64,000 nt of DNA from Manihot esculenta (Eukaryota; Streptophyta; Magnoliopsida; Malpighiales; Euphorbiaceae), in the NCBI RefSeq assembly GCF_001659605.2, contig NC_035170.2, forward strand, positions 2,914,001-2,978,000, given 5' to 3'. The notes under the pieces were generated by a model. That model was not told the DNA's origin. It did not search any database and saw only the letters and a program-made list of their open reading frames with translations. Position 1 is the stretch's first letter, and each line of letters opens with the position of its first letter. This document shows positions 46,346 through 58,743 of this stretch, piece after piece. A program made the translations under genes and the position numbers.

Positions 46346-48544
46346 TCAATAATCAGGCTTCCATGAAGCGAGTGCATAAATAATCCGGCCCTTCCATCCC
46401 TTGAGCAACCACTGACAATCTTCATCAATCACAAAATCCTTATGGTATAATTCATTTACCTTCTTCTTGACTTCTGCAAAGATCTCCTGGTTCAAAGGAA
46501 GTTGCCTAAACCCCGCTCGTAAAATTCGAAACTGCCATTGTTTGTATGTCTCTGGCCTCTCAAGTCTCTCGGCACCTTCACATGCAATGACATTCATTGC
46601 CTCCCATCCGAAAATATCTCTCTCAATCAGCATCCTCTCTGGGACTTCACGAGGCACATTAGCCTCCAACATATCAAATAGAGCTGAGTAATGGAAGAGA
46701 GCCTCTCGAAATCGCGTGATAAAGTACGGAGAGCTATATGTTCCATTTACTATCCCAGTTATGAAAACATCTGGATTCATCTTCTGAATCAGATTGAGCA
46801 CAATATTTCTTGGACTCTCCACCACTACAGTCTCATCAAGTAAGTTTCTTAAACGTAACACACAGTTCACAACAAGAACCTCATCTCTATCAAGCTTCAG
46901 ATCCTCAATTTTGATTGTGTCCCACTTCTGTGCTATTGCATTGAACTCAAATGGAACATTGAAAGTTTTTGCATAGTTTGACAGGCGGTGTCCTGTTTCC
47001 TCAACCCTTACTGCTGGCCGGAAACCTGGATGTGGAAAATCAATCCCCGTAATTCGAAGCTCTGGAGGTCCATTTTCCCTAGATGAGAGACGCTGAATAA
47101 GGCAAGGCCATTGAAAGCCATAAAGAATACCAAAATCAACAATGTGTAGTCTTTTTGCATTTTGAGCTACATTCATAATTGTTTTATTTGAGAAGAAATT
47201 TGATAGTTTCTTGAATGGGCATGCTGCAAGAAACAGATGGTAGGCTTTCAAGACATCAGCAGCTGATGTATGCTTGCTCATAAATGCCTTGTAAATCTGG
47301 GTTCCCGAGCCAGCCATGCGTGCCTCAAGGCCATCAGCAAAAATGTGGGCCACTCTCTGCATCCCATCACCTGTAGGAGAAGCATTCTGTCTGATTTGCA
47401 TCAGCAGATCATTTGCATTCCGACGATCGTCTGCTGCAACAGCTTGTGCACAAAGGGTCAACAGAGTTCTCAAATCCACCATATTCCTCTTACTTCCTTG
47501 TTTCTTACCTCGACCTTTTCCAACACTAGTGCCTTTTGTTTGTCCATTCTGTTGCCCATTCTTGCTTCTCCCATTCTGCCAAGCTTCAGGAATTGCAGAT
47601 TCAATTATTCCACAGCTGAGCAATACTGTGTCAAAATCTGCTGAACTTACAGTTGATTCAGTATAAATTGCAGACTGCTTGTTACTCCTTTCTCCCTCTA
47701 AATCCAAATCCTCTGGATGAGGATTCTTCTTTTTCCTTGATTCATCTGGAACATATCCAATCTCTGGCTTCTCCACAACCTTGACTGCCACATCCTTAGA
47801 CTCTTTGTTCAGGTCTTTAAGAAACAGGCTGTTACTCTTCAAATCAGTAATCAGACTACCATTAGGAATGAACTTACTTGCCTCCTCAAACCCTTCCTTA
47901 AACTGCTTAATAGACCCACTGTCACTAAATATCTCAGAAATTGTACTCACTGGAGAACTCACAAACCCCTCAACAACAACACCTGTGCTGTTCCCATAGC
48001 TATGAGATGATTGGGCACCTGATTGAGAATCATATTTCAAGGGCTTGTATTCACACCGATGATCACTAGTGCTGCTTGAACTGCTTGTATAAGTGAAGCA
48101 ATTAGAGTCAAGCTTTTGATATGAATTTTTGTGGTTTTGATCTAAACAAGGCACTGAGTGACAATTGGTTGGAGGAGGAGGATACTTCTCCCCAATAAGC
48201 TCATACAAAGATTTCTCAGCAGCTTGAAGAGCTGCTGAAGATTCCTGAAACATACAACTTTTCTCTTCTATATCTTCTTCCATAAGCATAGTATTTATGT
48301 ACTTCAGAACCACATCACTGAAATCAAAATCCTCACGTGAGTCCCCATCTTGACTTTTACTCAAAGACAAGACTGAATTACTAAGGGCTAAATTTAGATC
48401 AGGTGGCAAAGGAGGATTATTGGCAGAGATTTGTTGGACAAAAGAGTCATTCGATTTTAACCCATTAACAGAAAGGGTCTCATCATTGAGTTTTAAGCCA
48501 TTGACAGAACCATATAATCCTGTTAAGGGTTGATCCATGACCAT
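46346..48544 (-). CDS. GRAS transcription factor, LISCL subfamily (SCL9/14/33-like)
   Basis: Single coding exon, 732 aa, ATG at 48544. The N-terminal half carries two LISCL-type motifs: DFDFSDVVLKYINTMLMEED (about 72-91) and AALQAAEKSLYELIGEKYPP (about 104-123). The GRAS domain starts about residue 355 with DLRTLLTLCAQAVAADD (leucine heptad I). VHIID is LHIVDF at 466-471, the PFYRE block PYFITRFREALFHYSALFD starts near 606, and the SAW end is WLLKGWKGRIIYALASWKP (about 712-730). LISCL members such as SCL14 work in the nucleus with TGA factors to activate detoxification genes (family knowledge). An NGLKLNDETL/NGLKSNDSF near-repeat sits at residues 15-35. A leader intron is likely: GTAAC donor at 49024 and an AG acceptor touching the ATG at 48545. 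Confidence 0.96.
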   Translation of the reverse strand: MVMDQPLTGLYGSVNGLKLNDETLSVNGLKSNDSFVQQISANNPPLPPDLNLALSNSVLSLSKSQDGDSREDFDFSDVVLKYINTMLMEEDIEEKSCMFQESSAALQAAEKSLYELIGEKYPPPPTNCHSVPCLDQNHKNSYQKLDSNCFTYTSSSSSTSDHRCEYKPLKYDSQSGAQSSHSYGNSTGVVVEGFVSSPVSTISEIFSDSGSIKQFKEGFEEASKFIPNGSLITDLKSNSLFLKDLNKESKDVAVKVVEKPEIGYVPDESRKKKNPHPEDLDLEGERSNKQSAIYTESTVSSADFDTVLLSCGIIESAIPEAWQNGRSKNGQQNGQTKGTSVGKGRGKKQGSKRNMVDLRTLLTLCAQAVAADDRRNANDLLMQIRQNASPTGDGMQRVAHIFADGLEARMAGSGTQIYKAFMSKHTSAADVLKAYHLFLAACPFKKLSNFFSNKTIMNVAQNAKRLHIVDFGILYGFQWPCLIQRLSSRENGPPELRITGIDFPHPGFRPAVRVEETGHRLSNYAKTFNVPFEFNAIAQKWDTIKIEDLKLDRDEVLVVNCVLRLRNLLDETVVVESPRNIVLNLIQKMNPDVFITGIVNGTYSSPYFITRFREALFHYSALFDMLEANVPREVPERMLIERDIFGWEAMNVIACEGAERLERPETYKQWQFRILRAGFRQLPLNQEIFAEVKKKVNELYHKDFVIDEDCQWLLKGWKGRIIYALASWKPDY

Positions 48545-49024
48545 CTATATTGCAAAAGCAATCCACAGTAAACTACAACCAGTAAAAAAAAAACTCGCTC
48601 TCCCAAAAGAAACTTCAAAAACACCCAACACCCACAAGTCCACAAGGCACTATCTCAGAGTTCCCTTCAAGAGAAATAGCTTCCCTACAAGTATCAGATA
48701 TCACAATCTATCAAAGTCCAGATTTTTTTAACCTAAAGAATAGCAAAAGTACACGTAAAAAATGGGGGGAATGAGATCTTTAAACAATGAATATGCACAA
48801 ATATTAAAGAAAAAAAAAAGAATGGTAATAATGATTTAGTTGAAACGTAAACACAAACAGAAGTTGAACATCATTTCACAGATATTGATCACAGCATGGA
48901 ATCAGTACACAGGAATAATAAAGTGGGCACAAAAAGATAACTTTTCTTTCAGCATTAAGAAAAAAAAATCAATCAGAATTGGCCTTTAAGCGAGGAAAAA
49001 GTACAGAAGGCGAAGATAAGTTAC
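48545..49024 (-). other. Probable 5'-leader intron of the GRAS gene
   Basis: On the - strand TTGAG/gtaacttat at 49024 and tgcaatatag/ATGG at 48545 make a GT-AG intron of 480 bp ending right at the start codon. TATAAATA at 49200-49207 (- strand) would start transcription near 49170 and leave a leader exon of roughly 150 bp. Inferred from splice and TATA signals only. Confidence 0.5.
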
Positions 49025-49259
49025 CTCAACTAAGCCAAACACAGAGAAACAGACGCGTGAACTGTGAAGTGAGGGGGAGGTGGAAGCCGCAGGATTTAAG
49101 AAGAGAACGTCTTTTTTAGCATATAAAGGAAATTATGTAGAAAGGAAGGATTATCATGGATATCTAGGTGTCTGTGGCTGGAAAATCTAAACCGTCCAAT
49201 ATTTATACTCTTTTGATCTTCTCTAGCTTGCCATATCTATTATTATTATTATTATTAAG

Positions 49260-51224
49260 GTAATATTTAGTTGCTGAAGTATACTGAAATCTCTGCTTTA
49301 ATATTTATATTTTTAAAATACACATCATGAGTCTTTCATAAATTGTTCTCGTTGTTAATATTTAAATTAATTAAATGTTAAATCGTACTTATATACGAAT
49401 CATCCTTCTTAATTAAAATTTAATTTAATTAAATTATTTATATAGCATAAATAATTACATGTGACATTTTATAAGCTAATTTAAATATTATTAAAATTAA
49501 TTTAAGAAAATATTATGATTATAAAAAATTTAATTTAAATTAAAAGTTTTTATTATAATTTGAGCGAATATATTTATATTATATAAATTTTATCTACATA
49601 TATAAATTTGTAAATCATTATTTGAAAAAAAAGAAGAGGAGTACTTTTAGATTTTAATATTTTTATATAAATTTATAAACAAGTGACAAATATGTTAGAT
49701 GTAATTTTTCTTTTGAAAATGCTAGTTAAAGAGGTATTTTCAAAAATACCCTATCACTTCCGATTAGATAAAGTCATCCATATTTCTACGAGCATTTATA
49801 TAAAAAAATACTCTTTCAAGTGTGGATTTTCTTTAAAAATATGATTTAACCTCTATAATTTCAAAATATAACTTATGAGTCTCCGTAATTTTAAAAGAAT
49901 AATTATATAATATTATAATTTCAAAATAATAATTATTTTATTTTTATAAATTAATAATAATAACTATTTAGTCAATATATAATTGATGATACTTTATAAT
50001 AACCGTAAAAAAATAAGTAATGAACTATTATGAGATAAATTCATGTAGTAATAGTTTAGTGAGTCGAAAATACGGTCTATTTTAAAATTTAAAACTAGAG
50101 TTATAATTAAAAAACTTGTCCCTCTCACATACGAATCTCAACATAAAGTTATCGCTATCAAAGACAATTTAGTATATATCCATTATATATGTGGTTGCGG
50201 GATTTCCACCTAAATAGTTAAGAATGTCTCCTATCAAACATACGATTGAATTACCATCGGATTATCAGAAAAATACAATATTAATTATCGTCTACTACAA
50301 TATAAAAGGAGAAGAATCACAGAGACCAAAATATGGTCTTTTAAAACATAAAATCTCTAAATAATTCATTATATTTTCTTTATTCGAAAAGATACTAATT
50401 TGAGCGTTGAAGTAGGTGTCGTGCACACCCACCACTTTTTTATATTATTTTTTTTATAAATCATGATTAATTATAGTACAGTTTTATTCTGATCACATCT
50501 TCATTTAAATTTAAACTATTATGTTATAAAAATTCCATTGAACTCATTTGTATCATGATCGGTTTCTCATCATCTTCCTCAGTCCAGAACAATACACGTC
50601 TTACGGGATAGGAGCTGACGCACTTAGAGTGTGAGCTCCAATTTTTGTCTTTTTAATTAAGTTTATATTTTATTAAAAGAAATTAATATGAATATTGAAC
50701 ACATGGCCCCATTTATTTAGAAGATTGCTCTCCATGGTTTTATTTATGGGCTTCAATTGTAAATAGCCCAATACTCAATCCTTTAAGTCTGAATTCCTAA
50801 TGCTTAAATATAAAAAGGTTTAAAAAAAAAAAAGGAGTATTGGACAATAAATTACAGAGAACTATCAGCTACAACTCATCATCTTCCTCTTAGCTTTTAT
50901 CCAGTCTTAAGGTAATTTATTTTTCTTTTCATCAATTAAATTTACTTTTGAAACTTATTTGAGTTAATTTTTATTAATTAAAGACTTATTTACTCAATTT
51001 GTATGACAGATTCTTGATTTATCAATATATATTTTTAATTTATTCAATTTATAAAATGCTCTTTTTGAAACAATTAATCATAGGAGACTTATTTCAATCT
51101 ATAACTAAATATTTTATTTTAATAAATAATTAACTACTCAAAATATTTAGAATTATCCATATAAAATGAGATATATAATTTTTTTTAAAAAATAAAAATA
51201 ATAGTTAGGGAGTGAGACATGAAT
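49260..51224. other. AT-rich intergenic, no gene seen
   Basis: No supported reading frame. The stretch around 50400-50650 is slightly richer in GC and contains scattered retroelement-like text, without a definable domain. Confidence 0.6.
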
Positions 51225-51353
51225 ATTTGAATAAACACATTTTTTTTTTTTTTTTAAATAGGGGATTGGGGGAGTCGAACTTTAGACATTTCAAGGTTAC
51301 AAGATGCACTTTCCATCAGACTAAGCCTTAGAGTACATTTGAATAAACACATT
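51225..51353 (-). mobile_element. Very short tRNA-derived SINE with target-site duplication
   Basis: The body (about 51242-51336) reads on the - strand AAGGCTTAGTCTGATGG (Pol III A-box-like), then AAAGTTCGACTCC (B box, consensus GGTTCGANTCC), then a poly-A tail of about 15. It is flanked by exact 17-bp direct repeats ATTTGAATAAACACATT (51225-51241 and 51337-51353), the hallmark of LINE-machinery insertion. Only about 95 bp long, so the 3' body after the tRNA-like head is minimal or lost. Confidence 0.85.
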
Positions 51354-54300
51354 AAATTTTATATTATCGAGATTATAGAATAAAACCAAAAGTGGAAACT
51401 GTTACTGCTATTAATAAAAATTGATTAGTCATGGAAATTTATTAATTACTTATTTTATGAGTATAATTTTTCTTGAAGTTCTTGAATGTAAACTAAAATA
51501 ATTTTCGATTGGTAGAATTAATTTCTTATTTAATAGAATTTATCTTTTAATTTATTAATTAACAATCTTTTTATAAGTTTTTATCCAATAAATTAAATTA
51601 GTTTATTTTCAAAATAACGTAACTAATTTAAAGAGTCTTGATAGTGCCTATTTATATGAATAATATTAAATGTATTATTTATATATTTTAATCATAATTT
51701 ATTTATTTTTTAAAATATAAATTAAAAATTAGAGAGTAAAATTTAAAATCTCTTATATTGATTCAGATGTATTTATTATTAGATTTTAGATTTTGAGTGT
51801 TTTAATCATAATTATTATTTAAAAAATATATAATTTAATTTTTTTAAAATTTTTTATCAAAATAATTTTTTTAAAATCACTGAAATAAAATATTTTTTAA
51901 ACAGTTAATTAATTATTTTAATTTTAATTAAAATAATTAAATAATATAAATATTTAAAATTAAATAAATTAAATAATATATATAATTAAACTTTAACATG
52001 ATTAATAATGTTGAAATAATTAAATTTTATAAAATATAAGTATATTTTAAAGTAAAAGTAGATTAATAGATTTTTTTAAAACTACATAAATTTAATAGTG
52101 ATTTTTTTTTCACGTGTTATGCGTGCTTTTTTTGCATTTATATTGTGCAAAATGTCAACTACCGAATTAAGCGTAACCAAATTAAACCTACTTCATGAAA
52201 AATTTTACATTAAATAAATAAATAAATCAATATCACATATAAACACGTTGTCAAGATTAAACACGTTTATTTATTTTATATTAAATGATATATATTATAA
52301 CTTGGAAAGCTCCATTCGTCTTCTTTCTTTATAAAATAATTAAGACCTCTTAATATAAATTTATTGATTTATTTTATTTTTTAAATTAAAAAGTAAACAA
52401 TAAAAAACAAAATATTTTTATTAAAAAATATTTTTATATAAAATATTTTTTAAAATACAAGTTATTCTTCAGAGAAAGTTTAAATTATAAAAAAATAAAT
52501 TAAATTGAAATACATATCTAAACAAAATAAACCTTTCATAAAATAATCATTTGCATCCATTAAACAAGCGTGCCTCTAATTAACATATTTTCAACACTTT
52601 TCTAAATATTATAGGAATTAAATATAATTATCCATATTATCATGATTGCTGAAGGAAAATTAAAAATGATTTAATTATTATAATTTGTATAAATTTAAGA
52701 ATTTAATAAATTATTTAAATATTTAATAAATTAATATTAAAAAATACATGATATAATTTGATGTCACTGCAAAGTTGACGGTGGACTGGTGGTGATTTCA
52801 ATGCAAATGAGATTGCATGATAAAAATAATAATAATAATAATTCAAATATTGAGGTGATAAAAGCGTGTGACATTATGCCATGTCACTGGATAGGGTGGG
52901 ACCCAGAACGTTGAGAAATGTGGGCCCTAAATGGGTGGTCAAAGTGGAGACAAATCGAAATGTGGACTGCACAAGACAAACAGATGGGCCCATGCTGACA
53001 TGTTTTTGGGCCCAACCAACTTCATTTTACAATGGGCTAAATTGAAAATTAGATTTTCTTTTTCCCTTAAATAATAATTTTTTTCCAATCAAATTATTGA
53101 ATTAATTACAAGTTAATAAATTGACCAAGTAATTTATTAAATATTTAAATGATATGAGACCATACATTTATAATATCTTTTTTCTTAACATGGAATGCAC
53201 ATTGTTTTTATTCATGATGTATATTTCTAAATTTATATATTTTTTAATCTTTATATAATATTATATTGCAAGTAGTTTGCATTACTAAAAATTCAAGAAG
53301 AAAATTAATGTAATATATTATTAATATAATAGTATATATTTTTTAAAATTTTATGACATTTTTATAATAATTTTTTCTATTTCAATATATATATTCATTA
53401 TATTGTTTAAAATTATTAAAGTAGTAAAGAATTTTTTAAAAACATGTATAATTTTATTTGTTTAAATAAAATTTACAATATAATTGCATGGTTTACTAAT
53501 GTATAAAACTTTTAAGTAATAAAAATTTTTTTTGGATAATTAAATATTATAAAAAATAACTTTCTTAATATTTTGAAATATCTAAATATTAATATTATAA
53601 TTGAATTAAAACACTAAATATTAACTTTAAAATTATTAAGAATAAAATTTAAAATAATTTTTAATTCAATGTTAAAATTATCTCCAAAACTAACAAATCT
53701 TATTAAATTTAATTAGAGTTAATTATAATTTATTGAAGAAAAAAAAGGAGAGTAGCTTTAATTTGAGAATCCACGTCAACATAAGCTCAGAGAGCCCAAG
53801 TTCCATGCCAAATAAGTCCACAAACCAAGGTTAGATCTCCGTTGGCATGGAAGTGTAAATGGCCTCCTCAACAAACTTAAAAATTGTTAGACAATTGTAG
53901 CTTCGTCCGGTTAAAATCAAGAATTCTATAAATTTCACCAAAATTTAATTTAATTAATTTTTTGATAATTTTTTTAATTTAAAAAATAATATAATATAAA
54001 TTTTTTAATTTAAAAGAATTGAAATCTTGTTTTTTTTTTATTAAAAATTGAATCATACCAAACCGGAAAAAACTACGTCATGCATGAAATTTTAATTCTT
54101 TTAGCCGGTATTTGAATATAATAATGATAGTAAATTTAAAATTTTGGCTAGTGAAGAATACGTTTTCTTGTTTGTAACGCAAAGGAATCAATACTTAGAA
54201 CAATATATTATTTGATTTTTTGTGTGTAGCGTAGATGAAGAAGGAAGAGAATATTTGGTATACAGTGCTCCACCAATCCAACATGATGACTTATTCTCTT

Positions 54301-54700
54301 TATTATATGAGATATGATGCAGATGCCAGAGGCCACCGATCCTATGCACCTCCTTCCTTTAGATTCAGATTCCCACCCCTTAATCTTGGACGGACCCACT
54401 TCCAATTATTTTTCTCACTTTTATCTTTTTGCCGTTATTACTGTAATTCACGCCGATAACATAAAAACCGGAAATTCCATTTTCAGAATTTTAGATTCAA
54501 TCAAGTTGCTTGCCTTTAAATTTTAAAAATGTTTTATACTTAAAATTTAAATTTATTAATTAAATAAAAAAACCATATATCACATTTCACATTTTCAAGA
54601 GGAAATAGGAAATTTGTTTATAGATTGGGATTTTAATTATTTAATATTTATTACAAAAAGGTCTTCTAATACATGTGATGCAAGAAGGAAAGCAAAGTGA
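51354..54700. other. Intergenic, mostly AT-rich; isolated promoter-like block at 52.9-53.0 kb
   Basis: No gene seen. GTGGGACCC (52896-52904), GTGGGCCCT (52920-52928), TGGGCCCA (52985-52992) and TTGGGCCCAA (53006-53015) form a cluster of TCP-type sites without a neighbouring gene. ORFs at 54208-54526 lack domain character. Confidence 0.5.
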
Positions 54701-54977
54701 AAAAGGGAAGTTGCCGGAATAAGCAGTCCATATATAATTTAAAAAAATGGAAAGGGCACGTGGGTTGGGTTGTTGTTGGTTGAAGAGAATATTGAAAGAC
54801 TTGGGTTAGACGAAACCTACCCAACTCCCACCAATGCCGACTTATCCATCTTCCTAAGCTAACTCCTTTGATTTTAAGTGTTTCTTACGTGCTGCCAACC
54901 TTTGCTTTCAAGCTGATCTTTCAACTCTGCCATCTATTTATTTAACCATATTCTCTCTCCCCTCTCTCTCTCTCGCT
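54701..54977 (+). promoter_or_regulatory. Promoter-like block with hairpin, orphan on + strand
   Basis: Contains CATATATAATTT (about 54729), a CACGTG G-box (54757-54762) and a potential hairpin between 54754-54771 (GGGCACGTGGGTTGGGTT) and 54819-54838 (ACCCAACTCCCACCAATGCC). Then follow TATTTATTTAACC (about 54935) and a pyrimidine-rich (CT)n leader-like run to 54977. A + strand transcript starting near 54965 would run antisense into the 3' end of the TRP gene. No protein gene of credible length follows. Confidence 0.3.
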
Positions 54978-55406
54978 TTTCCTCAATTTTCATATTAGAA
55001 AATTGCTCAAGAGATCTAGGACAAATAACTAAAAAACCCCAACAAAACTAATAATTGAATCAATAGATGACATTGCTAAAGTATTTGCATCTGAAGAATT
55101 GATTAAACAACAACAATGAACAATCAATGAAATTAATGATAGGGAAAAGAAACTACATATTTGAATTCTTCTGTTCAATTTGTATTACAGCAATTAAATC
55201 AATGAATTGAAGGAACACTAGATTCTGTTATTCTGTTAGAGTGTTCTTTATTTCACTGAATCATTTACAAATGCCAAACCTTCCACATTAGGAAGTTGGC
55301 AATGAATCATGTGTGTGTGAGAAAATATTACAGAAATTTGAATCAAATCATTTGTACAAGTTTCTTCTTCCCTCTTCCTGTCAATCATTTCCTTTTATTT
55401 TTTACA

Positions 55407-58400
55407 TCATAACATGTGAATTTCACCTTCAACTCCATTTCTACCACCATGGCTCTCTGTTATCTTCAGAACTGCAGCCTGAGTCTTGCTGTGTTGCTTA
55501 GCTTGATGTTGAGACCAGTATGCATGGGCAGCCAGGACCCTATCCAAGAGCTCCTGGGGCACCGGCTCGCCCCTTCGTTGCTGAGGGGCAATCTTAGCCG
55601 TATGAACCAATGTCTTCCATTTATCCTGCAACAGTCGCCATCGCCAGTGAGAAATAACAGTATGGTATGGCTATTCATATAATTTACAAAGACGGCTGAC
55701 AGAAATCCAAATATTGTAGCATATACATGGACTGCATTAAATGGGGAACAAGTGGAGCTATACAAGTTGCCTCCAATGAAATCCAATCACCTTTTCAATT
55801 CCCAAGTAAACATATAAACTTCATTCTTGATATATTTTGTTTTCTTGTAATAAAATACTTACCTTCAAGTCCACATAAGTTCGATGGTCTGCATTTTCAA
55901 AAGATCGCAATTTAACATCACGCCACCTGCAAGATAAAGAGGAATACTATTAAGGATCTTTTCAGCATCATTATTTGTCTCCCATTATGAAACACACAAC
56001 CGTGAACAACACCATACCTTCCAGTTCCAAGCTCTTCAACTGCCTGCACTAGTGCTTCTACTTCTGACACTGAGAATGGTCTCCTGGTTCTGCGCTGTAC
56101 AAGTTCAGATCGCCTAGCTTTCTGGTTAACAGGAACCACAGCAAGTGCCTCAACACTCACAGGCGGTACTGGAACCAGAGCTCTGGAATCTGACAGTACT
56201 TTATCAGTTGATTTGTCAGTATGGGAGGAACCAGATTCATGATTACTGTCAATGTTATTGCCTGAACTAGTCAGTGGAGGAGGATCAGGTGAGCCATCAG
56301 AAATTCCCAAATCTAAAACAGGAGCAGCTGGGGACCTGGAATAAAGAAAAAACAAACCTTGTATGAAATGCGTTGCAATACATCTGTACTAAAAAACCAA
56401 TTGAATGATGCTGAACCATAATCGAATATGTTATCCACCATGCTGTAAAATTTAACACAAAATGCACATAACATACTCAAAACACATTTCTAACTTCCGG
56501 TGAAGTTGATATATAGGGAAAGTTAATTTACCTCGGTACAATTTGAGAGTTGTCACATGGTAATGGAATGGGAGGAGCTTCAGTGCACACAATTGGCTGA
56601 GCTTGCACAGGAGTAGGTTCTAATGTGAACCCCAAAGTATCAAGGTTCTCTTTGGAACTGATTCCAGCCTGTAATAAGGTTCTGTTATCATCCCTAACCT
56701 TCTTTCCGTGACAAAGCACTCCGACACGTAAACCACCTCCAAGTATAGCAGTCACAGCCTCCATAACTGTCCTCTACAGAAAGTCACATAAAAACCATAG
56801 AACAAAAATCAGGAATTCAGCAACAACTGCCCCTTCTCAGCAACTTGCCAATGAAAACTATCATTAAATATTCAATCCCGAAGACCTATTTATTTGAAGT
56901 ATTCAAATCGTAAAAGACACATGCTCATATAGTTGGTATGCAATATCAATATAAAAATAAAAAACGACGAAACAACCTAAGGATACAGCTATTTAGGATG
57001 ACGTTTACTGAATATATATTAACTGCAAACACGAAGACTGAACATCTGTACCTTCAGTGAACCAACAGTTGCAGTTTCAGGGACCTCAATAAAAAGCTCC
57101 GGTATCCTGAAGGACTTAATGCTGAACTTCACTGCACAAAAGAATGAACCAAATATAAGAACCTCTGGCGAATGTAATTAACACCATCAAATGATGTACA
57201 AACGTGCATCAATTGAACAATAGGTTAGTACCATGAGAATCCTCGGAATGCAAAGAAGCTTGATGACCTATAGTCGATGATGACATTGACACCTCATTTC
57301 CTGAACATAATAAGTAAAACCATTTAGCAAAACCAATGAGCACCAGCACCAGAAACCTGGAAAATCATGAAAATATAGAAGAAATCAAGGTAATAAGGTA
57401 GAAAAATACCTCCATGAAACATTGTAGCAGGGACATTCTTGTCTACATTTATGCCTTTTTCTGGAGAATTACAAACACTCTCACTGCTGAACCCTCCATC
57501 TGAAGTCACAACTAAGCTATGGTCAGAAAACTTCCTCTTCTTGTAAAGAGTGTCTTGTTGATATCTTTCACGACTGTAACATATCTTCCGCTTACGATGA
57601 AGAGGCCTCATTCCCCCATCCAAAAAAGCTGAGTGAAAAAATAAAAGAATAAATCACACAAACACATATAGATATAGTATAGAAGTAACTGAGGCATAAT
57701 ATAAATGAATGGTCATATTACAGATGCTTACCAACTTTGGAAAGTTCGCAATCCTTCAATGTTGGAGCTACTTTCCAGTATTTTGAAGTCAGTAATTTTC
57801 TTATTCTTCGATCCCCAATTCGGGATGGATGCCTATATGCCCTTGGCATGGTGCCAGGGTTATTACACCTAGAAAAGTTTTCATCATCATCTCTAATACC
57901 TAATTTACTATCATTCATAAGCCTTAAAATAGAGGCATTAGGAACAGGATCCCTGCGTAATGGCACTTTGACATCATTTTCTGAATTTATCGGTGGAGGA
58001 TATTTCTTACTGGAATCCTTTAAATCACACGTGTTATCAGTAGTCAAACCTCCAGTCTCCAGAGCATCAGCCTCTCGACGTCTGCTGAATCCATTTTCTA
58101 CAAAATCATCCCTATATTCCCCATCATAAGGAAAGGCTCTCTCTATTTTACAAGGGAAATCATGACATGAATTCTTGCTTTTGCAAATCATAGACTTCAC
58201 ATCAGTACTAATTTTCTTTGAGGAATCTGCATTTGTGATTATTGAGGACTGATCCAGAATGGAATCACTCTCGGAATGTTGGGATTCCTTCAGAATGCAC
58301 TTTCTATCAATGATGGATGGGGCAAACTCAGGGATAAAAGCACTTTCTTCACAACTTCCCTGATCAACGAACTCAGTTTTCAGCACTTTATCTTCCTCTT

Positions 58401-58743
58401 GCTCCTGTTTGATAACATCATCACCAACAGCAGGCTGATCATTTGGGTCAGAAGCACTGCTAGAAGAAGAAGTTTCACTCTGCTGCAGTAGTTTTCCAGC
58501 TAATGAAGCAAGTAATTCAAATGCACATATTTGACTATCATCAACTTTCTTTTTATGCAGACCCCTCTGCTGGAACCAGTGACCAAGCGAAATATGGTCA
58601 GAAGAGTGTTCACAAGCATTGCAATTGAAAAGCTAGTATCTGAAAGTGCAATGCATACTTACCCTAGCTGATCTAGGAGCCCTAGGAATGAAGGGAACAT
58701 GGAAGCCATTGAAACCATAATCTTGCCTCTTCTTTAGAACCAT
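55407..58743 (-). CDS. Telomere-repeat-binding protein, TRP1/TBP1-type (Myb telobox)
   Basis: Nine coding exons on the - strand: 58663-58743, 57732-58566, 57410-57628, 57232-57300, 57052-57131, 56532-56773, 56018-56335, 55863-55926, 55407-55625. They join in frame to 708 aa. The N-terminus MVLKKRQDYGFNGFHVPFIP and ICAFELLASLAGKLL (about 38-52) are conserved in plant double-strand telomere-binding proteins. Residues about 403-480 (KFSIKSFRIPELFIEVPETA...VGVLCHGKKVRDDNRTL) are a ubiquitin-like domain. The C-terminal Myb domain (about 585-650) has RRPFSVSEVEALVQAVEELG, GRWRDVK and the telobox motif VDLKDKWKTLVHTA (633-646). The family binds TTTAGGG duplex repeats and affects telomere length in the nucleus. 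Exon 2 begins after a CAGCAG tandem acceptor. A leader intron reaching a GTGAGT donor at 59944 is likely. Confidence 0.95.

Noticed and set aside
47270..47666. + strand frames of over 110 codons
   Set aside because: Antisense shadows of the GRAS coding exon.
54208..54526. Overlapping 65-74-codon frames
   Set aside because: No domain, both strands open by chance, no splice or promoter logic linking them.
57737..58129. 130-codon + strand frame
   Set aside because: Antisense shadow of TRP exon 2.
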